Under the pieces are notes generated by a model. That model searched no databases and had not been told where the DNA came from. It was given only the letters and a program-made list of their open reading frames with translations. A stretch of 41,508 bases of DNA from a virus. The position numbers and the translations under genes were made by a program. This document shows, one piece after another, positions 30,104-38,685 of the stretch (its first letter is position 1; each line of letters begins with the position of its first letter). The stretch covers positions 1 through 41,508 of IMG/VR virus record IMGVR_UViG_3300010371_000022. One strand, 5' to 3'.

Positions 30104-30550
30104 CTATGCAATCCTTATGAGAGAAGTTGCTGCGCCGGAAGCCGGCATTGAGAGGGTGAAAGTCTGCGCCGTGACGGTTTGAATTCCGCCAAAATCCCAC
30201 AATGCAATAGAATCCTTCCCAGCGACTGTATTATCATACATCATCGCACCATCCGTGCTGAATGATGCGGAAGTCCAACTAACATTTCCGAAATCAGCGA
30301 TGGCAGTTGTTCCACTGGCTGAAACGCCTGTATTAGTAGTTGCGTTTCCCCCGGCTGTATAACCAGTCCCGGTCACTTCATCACTGTTTCCAGTGATATT
30401 CGCATACGCAGTTGAAGCTGCCCCGTACGAACCAGTCGGGGTATGTTTAATCAAAGCGAACTTAAATGAATCTCCTCCAGAATCGAGATTATATAATTTC
30501 TTCAACAGTCCTGTTTTGAATGAAGTACAAATTGCAGTCGTAATTGCCAT
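30104..30550 (-). CDS. Putative minor virion protein
   Basis: The 148-residue Gly/Ser/Thr/Ala-rich beta protein has F-K-F-A-L-I-K, then I-T-G-N-S-D-E-V-T-G-T-G-Y-T-A-G-G and A-L-W-D-F-G-G-I. Proteins of this pattern are common near tail genes in phages and are probably structural. Start has no unusual features. Confidence 0.7.
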   Translation of the reverse strand: MAITTAICTSFKTGLLKKLYNLDSGGDSFKFALIKHTPTGSYGAASTAYANITGNSDEVTGTGYTAGGNATTNTGVSASGTTAIADFGNVSWTSASFSTDGAMMYDNTVAGKDSIALWDFGGIQTVTAQTFTLSMPASGAATSLIRIA

Positions 30551-30553
30551 ATT

Positions 30554-30847
30554 TTAATCCTCACGAATCATATCCGCTATTGCAGAATCTTTCTTTTGTG
30601 CGATATATGCGTCTCGAAAACGGCGATCATCGGCGGCGCTTCGAACTGCGTCTAGCACAACCTTATAGATCGCTTTTCGCACGGCTAGCGCTTGTTGCCT
30701 AATCGGCTCCGGCGCATTGTTTCCAACGGAAATAATCTTATTAACAGCAATATCCGCCCATAATTCGAGAGGTTGGCATTTCTCCGGCGGGGAAATGTCA
30801 ATTCTCAGCGCTCCAAGACCGCCTTGTAATATGATTGGCTTCAACAT
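30554..30847 (-). CDS. Uncharacterised 97-residue late protein
   Basis: ATG 30847 follows CAGGGA and overlaps the preceding stop region by seven bases; a longer frame upstream runs through the end of the repeat protein and is less likely. The product has a beta N-terminal part and a helical charged C-terminal part. Not recognised; probably a virion assembly factor. Confidence 0.65.
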   Translation of the reverse strand: MLKPIILQGGLGALRIDISPPEKCQPLELWADIAVNKIISVGNNAPEPIRQQALAVRKAIYKVVLDAVRSAADDRRFRDAYIAQKKDSAIADMIRED

Positions 30848-32292
30848 TGTGTTCCCTGTTTCGTCCATGAATTGGAAGGAGTATTGATTTTCGTCCATGT
30901 ATTTGCTGGTCCCGCCAATGGGGTCCATGTTACTGAGGCGGAGCTAGAAGAAACATATGGCTCGCCAATAAATATGCAACTATGCTGCCCTTCTAGGTTA
31001 AATAAAAGTTCTCCTATGATCCCCCCTAGGCTGGAAACAATAGATTGCCCGCTAAGATTTGGTGCGATTTCTGCCGACAATACACCAGCACTAGAGATTC
31101 CTGCCTGACCTAAAAGAGAAAAACTAACTGGCCCGCCTGGGACAATCGCTTGAATTAAACCTTGCCCGCTATTCCCGGCCTGCCCTGAAATTACGATTAT
31201 CGCTTTCGAGCTTAAAATTCCCTGCCCAGCGGAAGAACTTTGGCCTGAGAAGAGAAAGGAGAGAATTGTTTGTAAAATTCCCTGCCCCGCCGTACCGGCT
31301 TGCCCCGAAAGCTTCGGAGAAAGACTCGTTGTCAAACTTCCAATCGCGCTTGAGAGCCTTTGCCCCGTCAAATTGAAAAAAATAGTAGGGATTTGAATAA
31401 TTCCTTGCCCACTTATCATAGATTGACCTAAAAGATCAATCAATGCGACGGCGGTCAAAGTTCCTTGCTGTGTTTGAACTTGTTGCCCCGTAATGGAAGC
31501 AAGAATATCTGCAATTAAAGTTCCCTGCCCACTATTCCCAGCTTGTCCTGGGAGAGACGCGGTTTCAACAATTCCTAAAATACCTTGCCCCGAAGAATTT
31601 TGCTGGCCTGCTAGATTTACCGTAATACCTGCACCGCCGCCGGGCGTGAATGACAAACCACCCACGCCAACACTTCCACTAGTACCGAAAGTGAAAGTTA
31701 CATCGGCCGCGCCGCTTGCGGTCATCCACTCGGTCATGGATGAAAGATTGAAGAAATTGGGATCGCTCGTGTTGATTTTGTCAGCCGTGTATCCGGTGCC
31801 CGGAGTGAAGGCCGCTGCACTCGACCCATCTTCCTGCACGCAACCCCAGCGAAGATCGCCGCTAAGGCCAAAGGTCGTTCCCGTTTTCACTCCGTCAGTT
31901 GTCGTCGGCGGGCTGCTCTGCACAACCACTGTCCCGCCGCTGTTTGTCGCCGTTGATACGCCGGTGCTGGTGAACTCACTCACCAGCATTTGCAGATCGG
32001 CGATGGACGACGCCATGTTTTGCACAACGGTTTTGACGCCGCCGGGATGATTTATGAAATATCCGATCGCGAAGGTTTGTGTGTCGGCGGTATCAACCAC
32101 GCGCGCCTTGATCGTCGCTGTAGCACCACCGCTCGTCACCGAACTTAAATCAGTGGTAGTTGCGCTGCCCCAAGTGCATTGCCAGGGAACAAGGTTTCCG
32201 GCAGTGATATTCGCGCCGAATGTCGCAGTATTAGCGAGGCTCGCGCCAATGCTGTCTGCAACAACACCCGCTTGAACGCGCGACCAAGCCAT
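30841..32292 (-). CDS. Tail protein with about ten G-Q repeats
   Basis: The 483-residue protein has an N-terminal beta domain (about 1-225). It is followed by roughly ten imperfect repeats of about 20 residues with the core L-x-G-Q and S-G-Q-G-x-L, then a short C-terminal Trp-containing module (V-T-W-T-P). The repeats suggest a long beta structure such as a fibre shaft or beta-solenoid. The N-terminal coding half (31640-32290) has more GC than the repeat half. Similar G-Q repeats occur in other phage tail-associated proteins. Confidence 0.75.
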   Translation of the reverse strand: MAWSRVQAGVVADSIGASLANTATFGANITAGNLVPWQCTWGSATTTDLSSVTSGGATATIKARVVDTADTQTFAIGYFINHPGGVKTVVQNMASSIADLQMLVSEFTSTGVSTATNSGGTVVVQSSPPTTTDGVKTGTTFGLSGDLRWGCVQEDGSSAAAFTPGTGYTADKINTSDPNFFNLSSMTEWMTASGAADVTFTFGTSGSVGVGGLSFTPGGGAGITVNLAGQQNSSGQGILGIVETASLPGQAGNSGQGTLIADILASITGQQVQTQQGTLTAVALIDLLGQSMISGQGIIQIPTIFFNLTGQRLSSAIGSLTTSLSPKLSGQAGTAGQGILQTILSFLFSGQSSSAGQGILSSKAIIVISGQAGNSGQGLIQAIVPGGPVSFSLLGQAGISSAGVLSAEIAPNLSGQSIVSSLGGIIGELLFNLEGQHSCIFIGEPYVSSSSASVTWTPLAGPANTWTKINTPSNSWTKQGTQC

Positions 32293-32643
32293 TTAGACCG
32301 ACACCTGAACGAGTAGATTACCTGTATCATCAAAAATCTGGAAACTATCCGTTACCCCCGCGATCTTCCAGCCGGTGCCTTTGAGACCAAGCCCCGTTTG
32401 AACTGACATAGGCGGGTTGACGGGGAAAATGTGGTCAACGCCATTGTTAACCTTGCCGCTAAAAGCTTTGCCGTTCACAGTTGCGTTTACGGTGATGAAC
32501 GGAATGGTTGTCGGGCCGATAACATGAATGCCCGTCAGCATCGTTCCTGACGGCGGCATTTGCTCCGCCGATGCTGTATCGTTCAATATCAAAGCAAAAA
32601 ACCAACCATCGGAAGGGCTATCAGCAATGACACGTTCTGTCAT
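32293..32643 (-). CDS. Uncharacterised structural-type protein
   Basis: The 116-residue beta-rich protein has W-F-F-A-L-I-L-N-D, Gly/Val/Thr strands and a C-terminal strand pair. It lies between the adaptor and the repeat protein genes and ends next to the latter, so it is probably a virion component. Not recognised. Confidence 0.6.
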   Translation of the reverse strand: MTERVIADSPSDGWFFALILNDTASAEQMPPSGTMLTGIHVIGPTTIPFITVNATVNGKAFSGKVNNGVDHIFPVNPPMSVQTGLGLKGTGWKIAGVTDSFQIFDDTGNLLVQVSV

Positions 32644-33368
32644 GTATAAACCGCCCTAATGAAAGGATCGGCCCAATAATTGTTACTATCGCCGATGGGA
32701 TTGGTTGAAATATCCCTCGATACTTCCATATCCGGGCGTGTTCCCTCTCGTTTTATTGCTTCTTTCGTTGCATTGACGGCTTCTTGCATGTAGGGAGCCG
32801 CTTTTTCTGCCCGGCCTAGGCTGTTCCATAGATAAGCGAGGGAGAGATAAATTAGAATATCATCTTTATTATCAAAATCGCTCACTTGCGTTGTAGCACT
32901 AACAGAAAGTGCCGTAGGCCACGAAGTCCAACGAAGCTGAGCTTGAAATGTCGCCGATGGAACCGGCACCATGATCGCGATATTTCCCCAGCGGGTGTAG
33001 ATAGAAGGCCAGCCAGGGGAGAGATATTCCGGAACCGGAAATCTTTGATCAAACCATCGCCATGGTTTTTCCGTCATCTTCCTCGAATTCCCGAGGGAGC
33101 CGGGCGAGGCTGTATTATCAACTAAAACGAGGGAATGAATCGTCTTAATGCCAGTCGGAAGGGCGAGGAATTTATCATTCGCCCCCACTCCCGTAAACGG
33201 CACGGGAGTAGTTCCAATCTGCTGCATTTCTGTGAAATCGTAAGCCCGAGATAAGCGGGATTGGGATAGATTTAGAACATTAACAATTCTCTGTGTTGTA
33301 ATATCCGTTCTATTTCCCAGTCCCGCTATAATCTCAGATACGAAATCGGATTGAGCTAGAGAACCCAT
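32640..33368 (-). CDS. Head-tail adaptor / tail tubular protein A-like
   Basis: The 242-residue protein has an N-terminal helical part (V-L-N-L-S-Q-S-R-L-S-R), central strands with F-L-A-L-P-T-G-I-K and L-R-W-T-S-W-P, and a C-terminal helical bundle with Y-L-S-L-A-Y-L-W-N-S-L-G-R. This is the layout of T7 gp11-type adaptors that attach to the portal in short-tailed phages. Confidence 0.75.
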   Translation of the reverse strand: MGSLAQSDFVSEIIAGLGNRTDITTQRIVNVLNLSQSRLSRAYDFTEMQQIGTTPVPFTGVGANDKFLALPTGIKTIHSLVLVDNTASPGSLGNSRKMTEKPWRWFDQRFPVPEYLSPGWPSIYTRWGNIAIMVPVPSATFQAQLRWTSWPTALSVSATTQVSDFDNKDDILIYLSLAYLWNSLGRAEKAAPYMQEAVNATKEAIKREGTRPDMEVSRDISTNPIGDSNNYWADPFIRAVYT

Positions 33369-33374
33369 CCAAGA

Positions 33375-33716
33375 TCATCCCATTTGCCCAACCGCAATGA
33401 AATTCATAGTACCAACATTGACGGCATTAGCAACTTCAACATCGGCGTAGATAGTAGCGCCGGCAGTAGTAACTTGCGTACCATAAGCACGCAAGGAACC
33501 ATCCGCCGAGTTCCATCTAACTTTATAGCCATTGCTCGAAAGCGTATCAATAACAACCGTCACGCTAGCGAGATTGGCGAAATTATTCTCAATCCCTGCG
33601 CTTGGATGGGTATTATCATAAGAACTGACATTAATGGAGCCACTAATAAAACCATAATGGCTCGCACCAATAGCAGCGGCTTTGGGTTGATCATAAGTAA
33701 CAGTCGGCGCTGCCAT
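33375..33716 (-). CDS. Uncharacterised head-associated protein
   Basis: The 113-residue Ala/Val/Ser-rich beta protein lies directly after the decoration-like gene and before the adaptor in transcription order. It has alternating hydrophobic strands and no charged clusters. Probably a minor capsid protein. Confidence 0.6.
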   Translation of the reverse strand: MAAPTVTYDQPKAAAIGASHYGFISGSINVSSYDNTHPSAGIENNFANLASVTVVIDTLSSNGYKVRWNSADGSLRAYGTQVTTAGATIYADVEVANAVNVGTMNFIAVGQMG

Positions 33717-33730
33717 CTATTGCACTCCTC

Positions 33731-34192
33731 TTAGAAGGGGAAATCACAATTGATGACGCCCGTAGCAGCCGCACCCGTCTTTACAACCGTTCCGACTTGC
33801 GGACTTGAAGCTGCGGCCGAAACCGCTAGGGCAGGATAAGTCGCACCAACTGAGGTAAGAGCATTCCCAACAGCACCGGGAACGGTCCAACTCGTATTAA
33901 CTTGCTGAACGCCCTTAATCTGAATCCAGCCGTATTGAATGCCGCCAGCGGTTGCTACCGCTGCCATTGCCAAACCTGCCGCTTGCACTGTCTGCGCCCC
34001 GTCCACAGTTTGATTATTCGTATCCGTCGCAACGTAACAAACAGCATCACCCGCAGCGACGGCGTTGCTGCCACTAAACTTGACGTATTTAAAAACTGCA
34101 TTCAATTCAAACCGGATGGTGCCAAGAGGCTCCATCGGGCTTGTATCAATATCCGTCAACTGAGACTTGAAAATCTGCTTCAAACCAGCCAT
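33731..34192 (-). CDS. Capsid decoration protein-like
   Basis: The 153-residue protein has G-T-I-R-F-E-L-N-A-V-F-K-Y-V-K-F, then Ala/Val/Thr/Gly-rich strands (A-A-G-D-A-V-C-Y-V and V-G-N-A-L-T-S-V-G-A). Its place right after the major capsid gene and its beta-rich composition fit capsid decoration proteins of podoviruses. Confidence 0.65.
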   Translation of the reverse strand: MAGLKQIFKSQLTDIDTSPMEPLGTIRFELNAVFKYVKFSGSNAVAAGDAVCYVATDTNNQTVDGAQTVQAAGLAMAAVATAGGIQYGWIQIKGVQQVNTSWTVPGAVGNALTSVGATYPALAVSAAASSPQVGTVVKTGAAATGVINCDFPF

Positions 34193-34207
34193 TTCCCGAT
34201 ACTCCGA

Positions 34208-35182
34208 TTACTGCGTGTTCACATTCTTCAAAACGCCCTGCACCTTGCGGCGATTTGTGACGAAAGCGCACGCCGTCACAATCTGCGCCGCACGGTCGTT
34301 AGGCTGATCGGGAATCGGCTTCCACTCCGTCATATCGAAATACATAGCCGGATCATAGATGAATTCGAGGAAGCGAGTATTTAGGAAATACATGCGTTGA
34401 GAAATAGCGGGCGTCCAGACCATCGGAATTCCCTTGAAGGTCTGGTTTTCGAAACCCGCATCGGCGAGTTTCGTATTAGTCGTGCGATAGTAGGCAAGAA
34501 CCGTATCTTCGTAGAATTCGTAAGAACTCTGATCGCTGAGAATAATATCCGGCGCATCCATGCGGCGGTTGTTCATGCAATTATGAAGAAGGGTCCGCAT
34601 CTTCGCCACGCCATTCACGGCGAAGGAAAGATTATTCATATCAGTCACTTGGTTTTGCCACCAAGTATACTGACTCGGATCAATGCCGCCTGCATTGTTG
34701 GAGGAGGAAGCGGGACTATCAGGGACGAGGAATTGAAGGCCATCAATAGCGTTCGACGCTGCACCGCCAGCCGCAGCAAGCTGCGTTTCAAGAGTCGAAA
34801 TCAAACTTTCTTGGGTATTGTCAATCTTCTGCCGAACCCAATTGAGAATTTGATTCTTTCCTGAATTCTGTTGATCATCCACCCCAAAGCGGGTGATATT
34901 AGCGACAAGATAGCGCCAATTATACTGGCCGACAGTGAGGAACTTATAATCATTGAGGGAAACAGTACCGCCGCGGGTGATCCAGCCCACAGTCGCATTA
35001 GAAGCATAGGCTAGATTGACTTCAATAATACGCCCGCCTCGCACAGCGCGAAGCTTCCCTTTATCCTTCAACCAAAACCAAAATGGAGCGGCGGAAAAAA
35101 CGTTATCCGCAACTCCTTCCCGTCGATTCTGCCAAGTCGTAGTGTATAGATCGTCAAGTGCAAGGGTGATTGAATTTACCAT
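34208..35182 (-). CDS. Major capsid protein, HK97-fold
   Basis: The 324-residue protein follows the scaffold gene. It has an extended N-terminal part (D-L-Y-T-T-T-W-Q-N-R), an E-loop-like region, a helix with N-Q-I-L-N-W-V-R-Q-K-I-D-N-T-Q-E-S and a beta-rich end with A-A-Q-I-V-T-A-C-A-F-V-T-N-R. Length and order match capsid proteins of short-tailed phages. Confidence 0.85.
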   Translation of the reverse strand: MVNSITLALDDLYTTTWQNRREGVADNVFSAAPFWFWLKDKGKLRAVRGGRIIEVNLAYASNATVGWITRGGTVSLNDYKFLTVGQYNWRYLVANITRFGVDDQQNSGKNQILNWVRQKIDNTQESLISTLETQLAAAGGAASNAIDGLQFLVPDSPASSSNNAGGIDPSQYTWWQNQVTDMNNLSFAVNGVAKMRTLLHNCMNNRRMDAPDIILSDQSSYEFYEDTVLAYYRTTNTKLADAGFENQTFKGIPMVWTPAISQRMYFLNTRFLEFIYDPAMYFDMTEWKPIPDQPNDRAAQIVTACAFVTNRRKVQGVLKNVNTQ

Positions 35183-35188
35183 TGTCCT

Positions 35189-35893
35189 TTATCTCTCTGA
35201 AAATATATCCCCGTATTTGGCTGTAACTTCTTCAAAAGCAGCTTCCAAAGCCTGTTCCGTGCTCATATTGGCTTTCTTGGTCGAGGTAGTACTACCGGGA
35301 GCTAGCCCGCCAAAGCTCGGCTTTTTCGCTTGCTGTTTAGTGTCATCGCCAGGGTTATATTTCTTCGAGAGTTCCGCCGCCTTAGCGGGATTTTCTGCCT
35401 TAGCCAGTGCATAAACTCGGGCGGGAGATAGACCAGGACTTTCCTGCGCTATCTTCACCATCTCATCCTTCCAATCCCAATAATCTTTATTCTTGGAAGA
35501 AAGATCGGTGATTTGGGTGGAAAGTTGCTGCGCCCGAACGGTTTGATCGACTGTTTCAACCTTATCTGAAAGAGGCTTCGCGAAGGTTTTGTTAATTGCC
35601 TTCAATGTCTTGGAGACAATCATCTCCGCGAATTTGGAACGAGGCATCGTCTCAAGATCGACTTCGCCCGGTTCCTCTTCCTCTTCTTCTTCCTCATCGT
35701 CGGATTGAGAAGTCTTGGAAGATTCAACCTCACTGCGGCGTGCTTCGGCGAGAGAATTCAGCTTATTCACGCTCGCGGTAAAGGTTTCGATCCCTTTCAT
35801 AAGGTTTTGAATGGAGTCGGGAGTTAGCCCCGGAGTTGGATTTGCATTCGAGTTATCAGGATTCGGGGAATTCGCCCCATTTTCATCCGCCAT
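35189..35893 (-). CDS. Scaffold protein
   Basis: The 234-residue protein is helical, with an Asn/Pro-rich start, a run of Glu at about residue 70, and a Lys-rich C-terminal helix likely to bind the capsid protein. Composition and position directly before the capsid gene are typical for scaffolds. No protease domain is seen. Confidence 0.8.
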   Translation of the reverse strand: MADENGANSPNPDNSNANPTPGLTPDSIQNLMKGIETFTASVNKLNSLAEARRSEVESSKTSQSDDEEEEEEEEPGEVDLETMPRSKFAEMIVSKTLKAINKTFAKPLSDKVETVDQTVRAQQLSTQITDLSSKNKDYWDWKDEMVKIAQESPGLSPARVYALAKAENPAKAAELSKKYNPGDDTKQQAKKPSFGGLAPGSTTSTKKANMSTEQALEAAFEEVTAKYGDIFSER

Positions 35894-36082
35894 CTAAACT
35901 CGCTCCTTGTTGGCTTGGTTATCTTTCATCCTCTCCGCATTGCGTGCCATAGCCAACGAGCGGTAGATCATAGGCAATGTTTTTTCAATCATTGCCGGCG
36001 TTATATTTCCGAGAAGGGGGAATTTAATATCCGGTCCTTCATCGGTGAAGATGATAATGAGTTTTCCTAATTGCTTTGCCAT
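35894..36082 (-). CDS. Uncharacterised 62-residue late protein
   Basis: The product has a beta strand (K-L-I-I-I-F-T-D-E-G), a turn and two helices. It ends next to the scaffold gene. Not recognised. Confidence 0.65.
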   Translation of the reverse strand: MAKQLGKLIIIFTDEGPDIKFPLLGNITPAMIEKTLPMIYRSLAMARNAERMKDNQANKERV

Positions 36083-36086
36083 GCTC

Positions 36087-36395
36087 TTATATCCATTTAC
36101 CAGAATTCTTCTTCCACGTCAAGGAATCCTCGGCATAGATGGAACGAACGCCTCGTTTTTGGCATTCTTTTACTAAAGTGTTCATACTATCACAGTAGAC
36201 TGGCTCCAAATCTATATTTGGATACCATCCTTCCTTAAAGAAGATAAGAGCCGGGCGTCCGTATTGCTGAACGCCCTTCCCTTTCTTACAACTCGGACAC
36301 TTCGGCTTAGCTGTTTCTATCTCTGAAATAGATAGGAAATCTTCCCATCTATGCCCGCATTTCTGACGCGAGCATTGGAATTGGTAGAGGGGCAA
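36087..36395 (-). CDS. FmdB-like zinc-ribbon protein
   Basis: The 102-residue protein begins M-P-L-Y-Q-F-Q-C and has C-G-H and C-P-S-C in the positions of the FmdB zinc ribbon, then a basic tail. Proteins of this kind are found in phage head-gene clusters; their role is not known. Confidence 0.75.
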   Translation of the reverse strand: MPLYQFQCSRQKCGHRWEDFLSISEIETAKPKCPSCKKGKGVQQYGRPALIFFKEGWYPNIDLEPVYCDSMNTLVKECQKRGVRSIYAEDSLTWKKNSGKWI

Positions 36396-36398
36396 GTA

Positions 36399-36614
36399 TT
36401 ACCGCGGCTTAGGCTCAAACACTTCTGTTACTGTAATTGTGTCTGATGGTCCGATCCAGAATGCCTTACTTTCCCCAGGAGCAAGCGCAATACCCGTTTC
36501 TTCTACATGTTCCGGTTTATCTTCGTAAGCAGGAAAACGCCTCTGAAACGTCACTCGCGCGTGCTGTTGCGGATTAGAGTCAGATGAATTTACGATATGA
36601 ATTTGTGTGGTCAT
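36399..36614 (-). CDS. Uncharacterised 71-residue late protein
   Basis: AGGAG lies eight bases before ATG 36614; a start at 36632 would overlap the portal gene. The product is beta-rich with A-L-A-P-G-E-S-K-A-F-W-I-G-P, resembling small phage structural proteins. Not recognised. Confidence 0.65.
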   Translation of the reverse strand: MTTQIHIVNSSDSNPQQHARVTFQRRFPAYEDKPEHVEETGIALAPGESKAFWIGPSDTITVTEVFEPKPR

Positions 36615-36624
36615 TTTCAATCTC

Positions 36625-38316
36625 CTATTCAATCAAATTCGCATTTGGCATTTGTGCCTGCATTTGTTGCATAACCTGTTGAAGCTGGCCGAAATCCATT
36701 GGATTCTGCGGCGATGTTTCGGATATTTGCTTTATCATAAGGGAATCGAATTGAACGCCGTAGAGGGAATTCAAGAGGAATTGCGTTAGAGCGACGGGAT
36801 TAATGAGCGGGTTTTGTTTCAACAAACCATAGGTCTGAACTGCCTTCTGCTCCCGCAATTGCTTCGTCTCAGGAAGGGAGGAGTCAGGATCAACCTTAAC
36901 TTCATACCTCCCGCTCTTAAGCATCTCCGGCTTGAACTTGACCCAAATTTGCAAACCAGCCGGGCCGACAATATCAATAACTTGTTCCCCACTCCATCTT
37001 TCAAACATAACATGGTGCATATCGGAAGTCATGTTGACGAGCATGTCCGCTGCCGCATCGCGGCGTTCATCAACGCGGATTTGCGTTGCTTGATTGACAA
37101 TATTAGCTTCCGTTGCGCTTCGATCGGCGCTGCCTTTTGCATATTCCCCAAATTGATTAACGCCAAGGCCGAGAATTTCTTGCACTTCCTGATCCGTCAT
37201 TTGTTCAGATTGGATAAGCCCGGCAGGAATGGGTTGTGGCGGCATTTCCCGAACGTCTGCTAGTTCACCATCCACTTCCACAACCGCTTTAACTTCGGCT
37301 GAAACTAATTTATCCTCCTCATCGGGAGTGATAGCACCCTTCTTCGCTAGAATCTTTGCAATAGTAACACGCCTATGACGCATTATCAGTGTTCGAATTT
37401 CATTCGCTTCAAGCTGCATCGGCTCAATGATTTGCGAATCCGGCACGCCCCAAAATACTTTATCGTCTTGATTGAAGATTAGGGGATAGTAAGGAACGCC
37501 ACCATCAACCTGTAGATCATCATCTTCATCATAGAGAACTCGTTTATCCGGCTCGCCGTGGGGAGCCAACAACATAACCCGTTGCGTTTTTTTATCCCTC
37601 ACTTCCACAATGTCAACCAAATCGCCGGGGTCTTCGCCCTGCAACTTTTCGGTAAAGCTGGTTGTGCCGGATTTTAATGCGCCAGTGTTTTTAAGACGAG
37701 AATCTTCCTGTACATCGTATAAGGGCCGTCGCTCCCAATGAGCAACCCAGCGGGCGGAATGAATATCTTGCGCCCCTACCGGAACAATAAATTTTCCAGT
37801 ATGAACAGAGAGGAACCAAGGATTGTTGGCGGAGATTAGATCGTTGTATTCAAGATGTTTCGGATTTTTCGAACTTCCGCCCTGCGGCGATTCGGTTCCG
37901 AGCATATCCGGCGTGGGGGTGAATTCCGCTCCGAAGCCAAGTTTCCCAACACCCGTTCCGAACATAATTCCATTCTGAACAATCCGTTTCATCTGCTCCT
38001 TAACGCCCATGCGGACCATTAATTTATTATCGGCACGTTGGAGAATTTTCGCCAACAACATATTGTCATATCCCGGCATCGCCGGAATGATGGAAACGGA
38101 TGGATTTCGATAATAAACGCGAGGAACTAAAGTGCGGAGGGTTTTGAAATAGATATTCTTCGGCAGAACTCCCGGTTTCCACAAGCCACGGTAGAAGTTC
38201 CGCCACATGTCCCACTTTTCTTCGTAGGCATATTTTTTACGGTACTTAATGCCGGCGTAGATTTGCTGCATCCACCAGGAAACGTCCGGTTTCCCACGAG
38301 TATACCCGTCGCTCAT
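36625..38316 (-). CDS. Portal protein
   Basis: The 563-residue protein has W-R-N-F-Y-R-G-L-W-K-P, N-P-S-V-S-I-I-P and a long body with a C-terminal Gln/Met-rich end, as in portal proteins of short-tailed phages. It forms the DNA-packaging and ejection channel. It is followed by zinc-ribbon, scaffold and capsid genes in the usual order. Confidence 0.88.
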   Translation of the reverse strand: MSDGYTRGKPDVSWWMQQIYAGIKYRKKYAYEEKWDMWRNFYRGLWKPGVLPKNIYFKTLRTLVPRVYYRNPSVSIIPAMPGYDNMLLAKILQRADNKLMVRMGVKEQMKRIVQNGIMFGTGVGKLGFGAEFTPTPDMLGTESPQGGSSKNPKHLEYNDLISANNPWFLSVHTGKFIVPVGAQDIHSARWVAHWERRPLYDVQEDSRLKNTGALKSGTTSFTEKLQGEDPGDLVDIVEVRDKKTQRVMLLAPHGEPDKRVLYDEDDDLQVDGGVPYYPLIFNQDDKVFWGVPDSQIIEPMQLEANEIRTLIMRHRRVTIAKILAKKGAITPDEEDKLVSAEVKAVVEVDGELADVREMPPQPIPAGLIQSEQMTDQEVQEILGLGVNQFGEYAKGSADRSATEANIVNQATQIRVDERRDAAADMLVNMTSDMHHVMFERWSGEQVIDIVGPAGLQIWVKFKPEMLKSGRYEVKVDPDSSLPETKQLREQKAVQTYGLLKQNPLINPVALTQFLLNSLYGVQFDSLMIKQISETSPQNPMDFGQLQQVMQQMQAQMPNANLIE

Positions 38317-38328
38317 TTATTTTTGTCA

Positions 38329-38685
38329 TCAGTCATTAAAATAAACCCCTTGCGGCTTACCCTGAGCATTTAAGATTTGCTGAATAAACCTGTTTACTTG
38401 ATCTGTTTGTACTGGATCAACAATCGGTTTTTCGGGTAATTTATAAAATTGCTTTATAGAAGAAGGGGCGCTATCTGAATATGTAGGTACGTTGCTATTT
38501 TTAAGCAAAAGTGAAAGCAATGTATTCTGCTGATTCTGCTTATCAAGTGCTTTAACAGCGTAGTTAAGAAATAATTGATCTTGCGCCTTTCCTAGTAATT
38601 TTTTTTGTTCCTCCGGCGACACTTTCCCAACAAAATGTGGAAATAGCAATGCGAATAAATCTGGATCGTTTGAATAAGTTGGCAT
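38329..38685 (-). CDS. Uncharacterised 118-residue late protein
   Basis: ATG 38685 overlaps the ATP-grasp stop as TAATG; an upstream in-frame codon at 38700 is less likely. The protein is helical with Leu and Gln. Not recognised. Confidence 0.65.
   Translation of the reverse strand: MPTYSNDPDLFALLFPHFVGKVSPEEQKKLLGKAQDQLFLNYAVKALDKQNQQNTLLSLLLKNSNVPTYSDSAPSSIKQFYKLPEKPIVDPVQTDQVNRFIQQILNAQGKPQGVYFND

Noticed and set aside
31493-32050. Plus-strand frame of 185 codons across the repeat tail protein
   Set aside because: Pro/Val-rich antisense shadow of the tail gene without a ribosome site, opposed to the whole late arm.
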